Made by a program: the position numbers and the translations under genes
Assembly: GCA_030549205.1 (NCBI GenBank)
Contig: JAUKTV010000010.1
Span: 868,001-932,000, forward strand
Length of the DNA stretch: 64,000 nucleotides
Reading direction: 5' to 3'
Source: Apiosordaria backusii
Taxonomy: Eukaryota; Ascomycota; Sordariomycetes; Sordariales; Lasiosphaeriaceae
Part shown: piece after piece, positions 31,234 through 42,998 of the stretch
How positions within the stretch are numbered: position 1 is the first letter of the stretch
Layout of the letters: the number at the start of each line of letters is the position of its first letter
The notes under the pieces: model-generated
The model's input: the letters and a program-made list of their open reading frames with translations, nothing else
Told to the model about the DNA's origin: nothing
The model's database searches: none

Positions 31234-34200
31234 TTACAGGCAATTCATGAACTCAACACCCCTTGGTCCCTTTGGTGGCCACTTTGCTTTGCCGCGGACT
31301 TCATCATCGGCCCTCGACAGCCGCTGTGCCGTTAGGTATCGCGATCGGGTCCAGCCGTCCAGCCGCACACCAGGATAGAGCGCATTGCAAATCTCCACCT
31401 CGCTATCTGGCTTCAGTTGTGATTCCAAGAAGGCAGTAGGACTGATAACTTCCTCAGGGTGACAAGTCACTTTCCAGGTCCTCGAGGCTGTATCCATTCC
31501 CTTTGGCGTCTCGGCGGTAACAACACGGAACGTAAGCCTCAGTGAAATGGCCAGCTGTGAGAACCTCCAGTTGAGTACCCGATCGAATTCAGGGCCATGG
31601 AGTGAAAACGTTTCCTGATAATGCCGCCTGAGTGACGCAAGGTACTCTGGAATCTCATGCATAAAGTTGTGGAGATGAACTGCAAAGCTCAAGCTGCCAG
31701 GCTGTGGCTCGACCTTGTTGACATCTGCCCCCAAGAGTATGACTTCTGTAAGGATACCTAGGAGATGTTCGCTTCTGTGCTGCCGAGCAGGCACAAGTGA
31801 AGGACAAGACCAGAATCGCGCCACGACGTCGCCGAAGATTTTGAGCAGCAATAGATGAGATGGCTTTTCCTTTCCGATTGAACGAACAGCAAGTGCCTCA
31901 ATGTGTAACCTTTTGCGATATTCCGAGTGGAACTTGAAATTGCTGGAAAGCGTGCACCTCATGCTGGGATCGTATTTGTGGCTGCGCATCTGTTCGAGGA
32001 ATGACATAATTGCCGCATCCTTTTTGGAGCTTGGAGGCGTATTTGCGAGAATCTCCTTGACGATCTGGTCATGGCCGAATATGATGGCCTGCAAAGCAAT
32101 ATGTCAGCAGCTATCTTGGAGACCAAATCCACAACAAAGCAACACTGACTCACCTGTTCAAAAGCAGAGTCACCAGTTACAGGAAGCAATGTTTGATGAT
32201 CTAACAATGCTTTCAAGGTTGCCATCCTTGGCCGGGAATCGTCGAACATCCCTTCAAAAACGTCACAGGACTGTAACATATCCCATGTCTTGCCGCCTCG
32301 CCAACCTACTTCCTGACTGCGGGTAGACAGGTAAGGGTCAGCGCCATGCGAGATAGCCAAAGCAATCGCTCCGATCGTTTCCGGTGTTTGGCTGCGACAC
32401 AGTAGCATGAAAGGTGTGTTATCTGGGAATGAATCGACAACATTGAAGTCCCAATCATCACTAAGACTCAAAAGTTCGGACCAGAGGTCGGGGGTGCAGT
32501 ATGGCATGCAGTAGGCCACGATATGCAGCAGGCGTTTGTGACCCAAAGCCGGGACCGTGCCGCTACCGAGGTCTTTGACTCTGCCAGCAAAGGCCCGTAA
32601 CCTCTCAGGGAACATAATGGTCTTTCCACTCTGCAGAGCAACTAATAAGAGTGCGGAGGAAGGGATTATTCCAGCGGTGGTCGGGATACCTCTTCCATAC
32701 CCCTCGGCTAGTGACAGGAGTGCTTCCACTTGAGACTTGTTGCCATGGCTAAGTGTTGAATGAATCCGGCACAAGCCAGAGGCTTCATCATAAGCGGGCG
32801 TTATAGTGGTCTTCGTTAACCCGTCAGGCCGAACAACAGCAAGGACACAGGGCGCGGCAGACGTATCGTTGGAAGCGAAGCCCAGCCTTGCAGCAAGTTT
32901 GCCAAGGGCGCGACAGATTTCTCCCGAGAGCGAGCAAGGATTGTTCAAGGCGACGGCCGTCGCATGGCGCCAGCTTTCCTCTGTGATGCTAGCGTGGGTG
33001 AGTTTCTCCATTAAGAGGTCAAACACTCTCTGGAAATAATCTCTCATCTCCAGCGATATGGCAGCTGATCCTAGTCTTCCAACCGTCAGACATAAAAGGG
33101 AAGAACATCTGGGCATGTGGCACCCAGTAAAATCAAAACGATCAACATGCCAATGCCGTGGTTGACCACTTTCCTGGAGTCCGGATTCCAACAAGAGCGT
33201 CAAGATCTCCAACTTAAGCGTGATATCTTGAAGCCTGATGTCTCCTTTTAATTCCGGCCTGTTTAATGCATATTGGTATCGCAACACGTAGGGATCCAGC
33301 GCCACAAACTCAAGTTTTAGGCGGGCTTGCAGCAAAGCTTTGAGCGTTGTAACGTCTTCATCTGCAATTGCCCATTCCAAAGGTCCAACCGTTTCAACAT
33401 CGTAGCAGTTCTCTGGAATTATGATACCGTCCAGAGCTAGCAAGTTTTCTAGCTCGTGAAGCGGAATCCGTTCAGAGGAGAGCTCTATCGGAATATATGC
33501 CCAGGGAGGACGGGGAACTCTGGCTTTGACAAGTTTCTCGAAGAGCTCGGTTCGTCGCATGTGCCAAACACCAACATCCTGCGGTTGTGCCATCCAGGTA
33601 GGACCGAATGAGGGATCGCGGATGTGGTCGTCCCATTCCCTGACATAACCCTCACCAAAATAGTGCGGCCAAAACTCCCAGTACTGCCTGGTCCAGCTCC
33701 AGTACTCCATCAAGTGCTCAAGACCGTCTTGCGCCACGCTCTCGCTCATCGGGACACGCGAAGCCTCAAAGAGTGCAAGGGCGCCCACCCAGTTGCCCTG
33801 GTCTATTGCATCCAGTGCGGCGTTGTTGAAGTCATCTGGGTCCGCTTCAGACCACGCACCGCTGGCTACATGATACCGCGAAATCAAACCGGCGATAGCA
33901 GACACTGCATTATAGTTGCCACAACTCGCTAAGCGTGATTCAAACGAACGCTCGACCCGGTACTCAAAGTTGTTTTCTACCAGGGGATCTTCCACTCTTA
34001 GCTTCTGGAGGCGACGAAGCAAATAGTCGACGACTGCAACATCACCGTGGGCGATAGCGGAACACAAAGCACCCAGAGTCGTGCTGTTGGGCGTCGTCAG
34101 AATGTCAGGGAACGCCGCGTTCTGTTGGAGAAGTAGCAATGCGGTGCTCGAATGTTCGCCGCAAATGGCACGACGCAGGGGGTTCATTGTCCTACAATCG

Positions 34201-34809
34201 CCACCCCATAAGTTTTCCGCCATACACCCGCAATACCAATGCCGAGGGGTAGATCTTGTTGTGCTCGCCGTAGTGTCCGCACCCGCCTCAAGAAGTAAGG
34301 AAACAATCTCGTCGTATCCCCTGGAACACGCAAGCTCCAAGGGTCGCGTCAGGGCCCGCTCCCTCACTGGGTGCCGATAGGCCTCCGGCTCGAGGTGAAT
34401 GTAGGCCTCGCGGTTGACGAGCTCCCGTCGAATCTCTGGTTGACGAGTTCGTTAGCAGATTGGGTTTAAATCCTCCCTCTGGAGTAATCAGAGCACAGGC
34501 CAAAGAACTCATCAAAGCATCTGTCGTACCTGGGGTGGTGGCATGGCGCAAAGTGGCCTTGAGCACTTCGACGTTTCTATTTTGAACGGCCCAACGGATT
34601 GCGTAGATGCTACCGCAACAGTCAAACAGAATTGGACTGAAAATACTGTGACAGCGGCGGTTTAGGCGAGCGAGCGTGGATACACTTGACAAGTAGTTGA
34701 TGCCAGTGAGGCATTTCTCGCACTGTTTCTGTGGTGCGTCTTTAATACCGTCGATACAGTTGTGGATCATCAATAGAAGCTCCGTTGGCAGCTTGGTGAA
34801 TTTAGCCAT
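31234..34809 (-). CDS. Large ankyrin-repeat protein with an F-box-like N terminus
   Basis: Three exons: 34809-34530 (280 nt), 34435-32154 (2282 nt) and 32088-31234 (855 nt); introns of 94 nt (GTACGA, branch GCTAAC, ACCAG) and 65 nt (GTGAGT...GCAG). The joined frame is 3417 nt, 1138 residues. The N terminus MAKFTKLPTELLLMIHNCI resembles an F-box helix, followed by a Cys pair (CEKC). Ankyrin-like units follow: TRPLELACSRGYDEIVSLLL, NPLRRAICGEHSSTALLLLQ, LGALCSAIAHGDVAVVDYLL, and near the C terminus TPFMLLCRSQTPETIGAIAL and EQAIIFGHDQIVKEIL (restored by splicing). The middle 600 residues are more divergent. F-box/ankyrin proteins are greatly expanded in filamentous fungi and may act in ubiquitination; the target is unknown. 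Confidence 0.82.
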
Positions 34810-35519
34810 GATCGAGTATGTTCTACTACAAGGTAGGCACACAAAGGTGCAATGGTTGCAGGACACGACGCAAGGTGCGAGGAGAAAAGAAGATGGGTTT
34901 GAGTAAATCGAAAATGTGGGAAAAGGCCATTTGTCAATTTTAAACTCTCGAGCTTCCCAAGCCTCACTCTCACATGTTCCGAATCTGCTACGACGCCTCT
35001 CATGTCATGGTATCCGTGATTCAACTGACGATAGGCGATGTATCCAGCGAGTGTGGGCTGCTGCAAATTGTCTGCTAAAACCCGGGTTCGCACGAACATA
35101 TTGCGGAGGAGTGCCGGCAACCAAAAAGAGTCATTTTGATGTTCTATCATCAGAGTCTCAACCGATTGAATGGAAATCTGATAAGATCACTGGGTGGGGC
35201 AGTCACGTGCCTGCTGAGAGCTCAGCATGGTTGTTGCAAATTACGTAATCCCTTGCGCCGCAAGCTCGTCTGGTCTGGATACATTACAGTGGGAGGGACC
35301 CCTGCAGCAACGCTGCTGTTGACCGGGCTGATTGACAAGCTCTCCCAGCTGTCCCATGCTCTTCATTGCGTCGTCATCTTTCCCCTTGCCAGTTGGACGA
35401 AACACGCATCATCACGAAATCTGCAAGATCCACGGCCCTTCGTAAACAGTGCAGGTCTCTGGCAGCTCTCGCGCCTCTCTTAATCCAGCGTGAGATATTA
35501 GGAACACCACAATCGCAAC
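34810..35519. promoter_or_regulatory. Divergent promoter region, ankyrin gene / VPS35
   Basis: A 710-bp spacer between oppositely transcribed genes. Frames in both directions are short and lack domains. No specific element can be assigned. Confidence 0.5.
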
Positions 35520-38354
35520 ATGTCGACCCCCGCGCCGCCTGAGGACCAGGCCCGCCTTCTCGAAGATGCCTTGATTGCCGTGCGCCAGCAAACCGCCATG
35601 ATGCGCAAATGCCTTGACACTCCCGGGAAGCTGATGGATGCTCTCAAGTGCTGGTCTGTTTCCACATTGCCCATTGTACTGGCAGCGGCAAAGCGTGCTG
35701 ACTTGACATCGTGTTGTAGCTCGACCCTCGTCTCCGAGCTCCGGACCGGCAGCCTCGGGCCGAAACAATACTACGAATTATACATGTCCGTCTTCGATGC
35801 TCTCCGATATCTATCCGTCCACCTGCGCGAAAACCATCCCGTCAACCACCTCGCCGATCTGTACGAGCTCGTGCAATATGCCGGCAATATCATCCCCCGC
35901 CTGTACCTCATGATGACCGTCGGCACAGCCTACATGTCCGTCGAGGGTGCCCCTGTCAAGGAGCTCATGAAAGATATGATGGATATGAGCCGAGGTGTTC
36001 AACATCCTATACGCGGGCTCTTCTTGCGCTATTATCTTATGGGCCAAGCCAGAGACTACCTGCCGACCGGCGATTCCGACGGACCCGAAGGGAACCTCCA
36101 AGACTCTATCAACTTCGTTCTTACTAACTTTGTTGAGATGAACAAACTATGGGTGCGTCTCCAGCACCAAGGGCATTCAAGAGAACGGGATCAGCGCACG
36201 CAGGAAAGAAAGGAGCTGCAGTTATTGGTGGGGAGCAACATTGTCAGGCTAAGCCAGCTCGTCGACCTTCCAGCCTACAAGAATGGAATCCTTGCGCCGC
36301 TGCTGGAGCAGGTAGTGCAATGCCGAGATGTCTTGGCCCAAGAATACCTTCTCGAAGTTATCACCCAGGTTTTCCCAGACGAATTCCATCTCTACACACT
36401 GGACCAGTTTCTTGGCGCCGTATCTAGGCTCAACCCTCACGTCGATGTCAAAGCTATTGTGATAGGCTTGATGGACAGATTGTCAAGTTATGCGGAGCGC
36501 GAGTCACAGGATGAGACAGAGGAAGACAGGGGCAAGATGGAGGAGGAAGCATTGGCGGATTTGCTGGAGAAGATCAAGCTGGGCAAGTTGAATGCGGAGA
36601 CCCAAAGTACGGAGCCATCGGCCGAGACAAACGAAAGCCCACGAAACGGAGAGCAACCTCAAGATGAGGCTTCCTCTACCGCCGAAACACTAAACAAAGA
36701 CGAAAACCAGCCAACACCTTCAGTAACTGACACTGAGGCAACTGCGGTGGACACTGCCGAGACGGAGCCAGCGAAGAAACGGCGAGGCATCCCGGAGAAC
36801 GTCCGGTTGTACGAGATATTTTTCGGCCAAGTCAAGAATCTTGTCCAAGCACAGCATCTCCCCATTCAAGATACGATTGCGCTCTGTGTCTCTTTGACGA
36901 ACCTGGCGCTCAACATTTACCCTGAGCGGCTGGATTACGTTGATCAGATCTTCGATTATGCCAATAGCAAGGTGAAGGAGCACGCAAACAGCCCCGACCT
37001 TCATTCTCAACCAGCGCAGCAAAGTCTCCTGGCACTTCTCCAGAGCCCGCTTAGGAGATACGTATCGCTCTTCACGGCGCTCTCCCTCCCAACATACGTT
37101 CCCCTCTTCCAATCCCAAACCTACCCCACTCGAAGAGCCGTCGCCGGTGAGGTGGCCAGAAATCTTTTGAAGAACCACACCCTCATTTCTACCCCCGCAC
37201 AACTAGAAAACGTGCTTGAAATCCTCAAAGTTCTCGTCAAGGAAGGGTCTCACGCGCCAGCGGGATACCCAGGTGTGGTCCAGCCCCGCGCCCGTGCCCT
37301 GGAGACGGACGAAACAATGGAGGAGCAAGGGTGGCTGGCCCGGCTCATCCACCTTCTCCACTCCGAAGACAACGACACCCAGTTTCGGCTCTTGCAAATG
37401 ACGAGGAAGGCCTACGCCGAGGGCAACGAGCGCATCCGAACTACCACCCCACCGCTGATCACGGCCGGCCTTAAACTCGCCCGCCGCTTCAAGAAGCGCG
37501 AGCACTACGACGACAACTGGTCTTCCCAGTCCTCCGCCCTGTTCAAGTTTCTTCACTCGGCAGTATCAACCCTCTACGCCCGGGTCAATGGTTCCGGCGC
37601 AGCCGAGCTCTCGCTGAGGTTATTCTGCTCGTGCGGGCAGATTGCCGACCAGACTGGGTTTGAGGAGGTAGCGTACGAGTTTTTTGCGCAGGCTTTCACG
37701 GTGTATGAGGAGGCGGTTAGCGATTCCAAGGCGCAGTTTCAGGCGGTTTGCGTGATTGCCAGCGCGCTGCACAGGACGAGGAATTTTGGCAAGGAGAATT
37801 ACGACACGCTGATTACGAAGTGCGCGCAGCATGCGAGCAAGTTGTTGAGGAAGCCGGATCAGTGCAGGGCGGTGTATTTGGCTAGTCATTTGTGGTGGGC
37901 TACGCCGGCGAATGGGGCCGAGGAGGGGGAGGGGAGGAGGATGTAAGTGCTCCGGTTGTGCTTGGTTTGCAGTATGCTGACAAAAATGTGAAGCTGTACC
38001 GTGACGGCAAGAGGGTACTCGAGTGTCTCCAGAGAGCGCTGAGGGTGGCGGATAGCTGCATGGAGACGGCGACGAGTATTGAGCTGTTTGTGGAGATTTT
38101 GGACCGTTATGTGTATTATTTTGATCAGAAGAACGAGTCGGTATGTGTTCCCTCTCCTCTCCTTTTTGCCTTCGATCAGTTACTGACAGCTCCTGTGACA
38201 GGTCACAACAAAATACCTCAACGGGCTCATCGAGTTGATACACTCCAACCTTGCCGGCAACCAGCAGGATTCGGCGAGCGTGGACGCGAGCAAGAAGCAC
38301 TTTTTGCAGACGTTGGAGATTATCAGGAGTAAGGAGTATGAGGGGTGGTGTTGA
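35520..38354 (+). CDS. VPS35: Retromer subunit VPS35, with an apparent 1-nt frameshift
   Basis: Exons: 35520-35653, 35720-37942, 37994-38140 and 38202-38354; about 885 residues. VPS35 is the helical-solenoid core of the retromer, which retrieves cargo receptors from endosomes to the Golgi. Hallmarks: MRKCLDTPGKLMDALKC joined by splicing to CSTLVSELRTG, PRLYLMMTVG and HPIRGLFLRYYL in the VPS26-binding N-terminal part, an acidic low-complexity insert near residues 330-410, and the C-terminal LYRDGKRVLECLQRAL and TTKYLNGLIELIHSNL. The intron at 37943-37993 has a good GTAAGT and CTGAC branch, yet exon 2 ends in phase 2 while exon 3 reads in phase 0. One base is therefore missing in the G-rich tract 37911-37942, or the reference has an indel there. 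Convergent with the M28 gene. Confidence 0.93.
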
Positions 38355-39109
38355 CGCCGAAGTGAAGAGAGATGGGCGGGGTGGTGTTTTGGAGGGGTAC
38401 AAAGATGGAATTAATGAGATAGGAACAAATGTTACTGGGAAGAGCGAGCGCAACCTGATGAATTGGTAGAAGAAGGGCTCCTAGTTCAAAAAAACTGCGA
38501 TGGTTTGTTAAGTGGTTCGTGGGGGTGGGGTTGACGTGTATATTTCCTGTGGTTGTGCTGTAAATATTAACTCTGTTGTTGTCGTACATCGGTATACCCT
38601 CCTTGCGTCCAACGGTCACTGAAGCCAATCAACTGTCTTAACTTAATTTATCCATTAAATCTTCCTTCTCATATACAAACCCCCTCACTCTCTGTGTAGA
38701 TCCCCTTCTCTTCTCTGGTGTAAATAAATACAAGAAATGGAGGGCGAGTATCGCGCTCCCTCTGTTCCCCCTCGTCGGGGAAAAGTAAACAAAAAGAAGG
38801 GGTTAGGGATACAAAACAAAAATAGGAAAGTTTTGGTGTAGGACCACGTTGTGTGTTGTTGGGGTAGGCCAAAGCCACCATGAAGAGAAGAGCAAACGAG
38901 AAAAAGCCGAAACGCCATGCGATGCAAACCCAAACCCAAGCCAGAAAAGAGCAAAGCAAAGCCAAGCAGCCCCCTTGGTCTTATATCCACCTCTAAAGTT
39001 GAAGAAGGGAATAGTGAGGAGAAGCCGGTCGACCATATACAGATTGGAAAGCAAGAAAGCAAAGGAACCATAAATAAAAAAGAAGAAGTGGTCAGGGTCA
39101 GGGTCAGGG
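38355..39109. other. Convergent intergenic region, VPS35 / M28 gene
   Basis: Shared 3' flanks of two convergent genes. A GTCAGG-type hexamer is repeated near 39092-39109 (GGTCAGGGTCAGGGTCAGGG). No gene supported; minus-strand frames of up to 142 codons are Phe/Leu/Ser-rich translations of low-complexity sequence. Confidence 0.5.
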
Positions 39110-41901
39110 TCACCTCGCAGCCAAATTCTCCGCTGCCTTGACAATGATCCCCGCCACCTTCTCCAGCCTCTTCATCGCCTCTGTCCAGTTCCCGTCTTCC
39201 ACTGCGTCTCTCACGCTCGGAAAATTACCCTCTTCATAGGCAGCCCACCGCTGCGGGCCAAAGATGACGTGTTTGAACTGTTTTCTTCCTGGGATCTGTT
39301 CTTTTTGTCAGCACCATGAATCATGTTAAAAGGAGGAGAGGAAGGACTCACCCCATCAATATCCAACAAATCTGAATCAAACTTCCCCATCCTGGAATTA
39401 TACTCTCCCCTCCTATTCCCCAAGCCATTTGGCTCGTACCCATTTGTCGAGATAACGCTGTTTTGCCACTCCGTCTCCCACTTGGTGAACTCCCTCACTG
39501 CCATGGCTACCTCATCAGCAGCTTCTTTCAGCTTGGCGACTTTGAAGACCTTCGCGTCGTACCCTGGTTGCTTGGAGGCCCAGGTTTCGAGCTCGGAAAC
39601 CCAAGATGAGAGTTTGTCGGCGTATGATGGCATGTCAAAGGGCATGATTGGCCGGTTGGAGAGCTCGAACGTTAATAATCCCACAACGCGGGCGAGAATG
39701 GTGTGGTAGACAAATCCTGGGTCGCCTACACGGTCCATCCAGTCAAAGTTGTCGTAGGAGGAATGGTAAGGGTAACCAGGGCCGTCGAAATGAAGGTCTA
39801 GAGAGGCAGTACCAGCGATATCTTGGAATGCGACGTAATCCGAGCTTGCGCCGAGTCCCTCGAGGTCGGCGGAGCGTTCGTTCCAGAGGTCGAGGAGGGA
39901 TTTGAACTTGCTGTTGTCGTTGGGGTCGGCGTAGTTCGGGTCTTCTGTTCTCGCCAGGACTTCCAACAACAGCTTCTTGAACACGGGGTTACCGGCTGCA
40001 TGGAACTCATTGCCAGTTACGGCAGTGTCGAGATTGATGTATGCTAACGCGTTTTTGCGGAGGAGGTCGTCGTTTTGCTCGACGTACTCGGTCGACCCGA
40101 TGAGGTTGTACTCTTCCGCATCCCAGGACATGAACTCGATAGTCCGCAGAGGACGCCAGCCTTGGTTGAGAAGGCTGCCGAACACACGGACGACTTCCAT
40201 CATAATCGCTGTTCCTGACGCAGGGTTGGCGGCACCGAAGGCCCAGGAGTCGCGATGGTTACCGATGATGATGGATTTCTCGTCCTGCTCGATGCCACCG
40301 ATACGACCGTACACGTTCCAGATGGGTTGCTTTTCGACTTCATCCTGCTCGTTCTTGAGGCGAACAATCGGGGAGGAGAGGTTGCCGGTCCACCATTCGT
40401 CGATGGAAGGAACGCCACCGGCCCAGCCGTCGGGAATGTGTTGCCCGTGGCCCTTCAGATGTTGGAGGAGAATTTGGGCATCGCGCCAACCGAGAGGAAG
40501 ACTGGGAATTTTGACAAGACCCTCTGCCTGTTCGATCTTGACACGAGGCTGATCTTTCTTACTGCCCCACCCGGGTGTCAACACATCGCCGACTACCCAG
40601 CTCATCAAGCTGACGGATCCTCTCTGTACAGCATCAGCTGGCATGAAGCGACCCACTGGTGCAGTCGGGCCTTTCAGGTAGCCTGCATCTTTGGGATCCG
40701 TATAGATAAGGCAACCGGCAAATCCTGCCAGCTCAGCCGCCTTGACCTTCGACGCTCTGTCGGCCTGTGGGCCATGGTATCTGACCAATGCGATGGCGCC
40801 CTTTGTGTCGATGCCTCGGTCCTTGAGCGTCTGGAAATCCTCTCTCGAGCCATAATGGGCATAGATCAGGGGTCCCTTGACATCACCCGACTTGGAATGC
40901 CCGTGAAAGGCGTATGTCTGACGGCCTGCCGTCTCACCACCGACTTCTTCCTCCTCCAATTTGGCCGTCCATTTGGCCTTGCCATCATCCCCAAGTATCT
41001 CCACCGCTCTCCCGCCGGCCTTGGGATAGTTCAAGTACACATGGTATGTATCCCGCCTAACATTTTCCAAACCATTTTTTCTGAACAAAGATTCCGTGTA
41101 TTCCATGAGCGCATAGTCTCCTTCTGTCCCTGCGATATGCGCATAGCTGGTGAAATGCCTCGAATGATCCTGAATATTTCCCGGGTTCATGGAACCCTCG
41201 ATGTACACCCGAACCCTCTCAGGTGCGAACATGCTGCTTGACATCCTCCTCGCCATGCTGGTGAACATATCGCTGGCGAATATCAACCAAAGAAATCCCA
41301 GGACCATGATGATGGCAAGAATGCGCGCCACCAAAAGGAGGAGCGCGGCGCTCCCAAATTTGGGGAACGCAAAGCGGGCAGCTGGCGTTTCTGTCTCGGT
41401 ATTCGCGGCCTCAGGATCGTTATTGCCTCCGTCACTTGTCGCTGTTCGGCGACGCAGCCTCGGTAACTTCCACTTCCACCTCCAGCGCCACTGTGGTAGT
41501 GAAAACCCTATGCGCTTCCCCCATGAAGATCGGCTTCCCCCGCGTACGTCCGAGTCGTCAATCTCCAGCTCTTGCATTTCCCGGCGCACTTGCCGGGTTT
41601 CCTCATCTGAATCCGAATCATCGGAGCTGAAGAGACTGTCTTCATCGTCAGTCTCGACTGTTGGCGCTCGGTAGCCCTCGGGTCGACGCCCGCGTAAGGG
41701 CTGGGAAGAGGGATCTGTAGGATTGTGCGCATGTCGAGAACCTAGGAGCAATTGCCCTTCTACTGCGCCGGTTCCGGAATCGTCGATGGGCGAGGGAGCA
41801 AGGTCTCGTTGCTGCCAGTCACTGTTGCTGCCGCTGGCGACGGCTTCATCGTAGGTCGGTATCGGAGGTACGGGTTCGTACCGCTGCTTTTCGGAAGGCA
41901 T
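39110..41901 (-). CDS. M28 metallopeptidase family membrane protein (PSMA / transferrin-receptor-like)
   Basis: Two exons, 41901-39352 (2550 nt) and 39295-39110 (186 nt), with a 56-nt intron; 911 residues. Type II topology: an acidic, basic-patched cytosolic N terminus, a membrane span at about 185-209, then a lumenal part with PA domain, M28 peptidase domain (GNHRDSWAFG ... WDAEEYNLIGS) and the helical TFR-like dimerisation domain ending NLAAR. A PPIPTYDEA motif near residue 12 resembles PY motifs bound by Nedd4/Rsp5 ligases. Against human PSMA, His549, Glu596, Glu597, Asp625 and His713 fit the catalytic/zinc residues with exact spacing around the first three. The zinc-bridging Asp is replaced by Asn559. 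It may be a weakly active or inactive adaptor, like yeast Tre1/Tre2. Confidence 0.92.
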
Positions 41902-42998
41902 TGTGTGTGGGATGGTGCGTAGGTGTTGTTGTGCACATTCGGGAGACGCGCGGAGGGGCAAAAAAAGGAGGGATGGCCAATTTCTAGAAACGGAAAAGAC
42001 AAGATTAGATGATGGAAACGAGGAACCGTCTTCGTTGGATGGTCAGGGTAAATGAGCGTGGTGAAGAGTGTGGTCGTCTAGGCATTGGTTGGAATAGGTA
42101 AGTTGATGCTCATCATCAGTCCAGCTGGTGTTGGAGCTGGCATCGATGGAATGTGTTAACGTCGCGTGGGCTCTGTTCCAGTGCGGTTTGACGTCAAAAT
42201 TGTCTTTCTCGATGGCCCAGGGAACGACAATTGGGAAACGGTTGCCGACTTCCCGCCTGTGACAGACAGGGGACTCTTGGCGGCACGCGGGTCCCAACAG
42301 CGGCCTCAAACAGGGACCCACTCACATTTCAGCCGTCACAGACTCACAGCTGCCAGCCTGCTTAGTCATTCTTCCAGAACAACATCCTTCTGCTTGGCAC
42401 TTCACACTGCCAGCTTCACGCCTTTATCTCAGAACCTCCTTCTTGTTCACCTTGGCCCGGAAGATTTTGGAGTATTCCGGACACCAGTTCCAAGGTCAGC
42501 TAATGCAACAATGCTGTCATCATCACTGATCACCGAACTATCGTCCTGCCCGATGGCTCCAATGACCACACTGCAACAAGCCGACGGAGTGATTGAGTGA
42601 TGCGTTTCTCCCAGAAGAAAGCTATAGTTCCGTACCTGGGGTTAACTTCAGCATCCATATCCATGGTTCATCTCAATAGTGAACTTGGCAACCATTAAGA
42701 TGCAACATCAGCCCCAGGACACCCTCCTCGGGCAAGCGGGGTAGGTTGTAACGAGCCCGACCAACATATCCCGTATCCCTGACCCTGACGCGCACCTCAC
42801 CCGGTTCGGCAGTATGTGCCTAGACCACTGAGTATCACATCACAACATGTCTACCAAATGGGCAAGGCGCTGCCAAATTATGCAGAGAACCAACCACCCG
42901 CCGAAAGCTACAAAGGCCGTCACATCCGCACGTCAGCCATGCTTTGAGATCTCAACGTTGTCACTCGCCCTCTCTTTGAGAAGCTTACTTCGTACAAG
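41902..42998. promoter_or_regulatory. Divergent promoter region, M28 gene / GMC oxidoreductase
   Basis: A 1.1-kb spacer between divergent genes. A 144-codon frame at 42166-42600 has no domain and no splice support. No specific elements identified. Confidence 0.5.

Noticed and set aside
35654..35719. Reading through the in-frame 66-nt segment of VPS35
   Set aside because: The 22 residues interrupt the conserved LMDALKC-STLVSELRT block, and the segment has GT...AG ends with a CTGAC branch, so it is an intron although the frame is open.
37973..37993. Using the CAG at 37970-37972 as the VPS35 3' splice site
   Set aside because: It would make a 30-nt intron, below the usual fungal minimum, and would place the branch-like CTGAC in the exon. 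The AAG at 37991-37993 gives 51 nt.
40255..41241. 328-codon + strand open frame
   Set aside because: Lies fully antisense to the M28 protein gene, whose conserved motifs and exact active-site spacing show the minus strand is coding.
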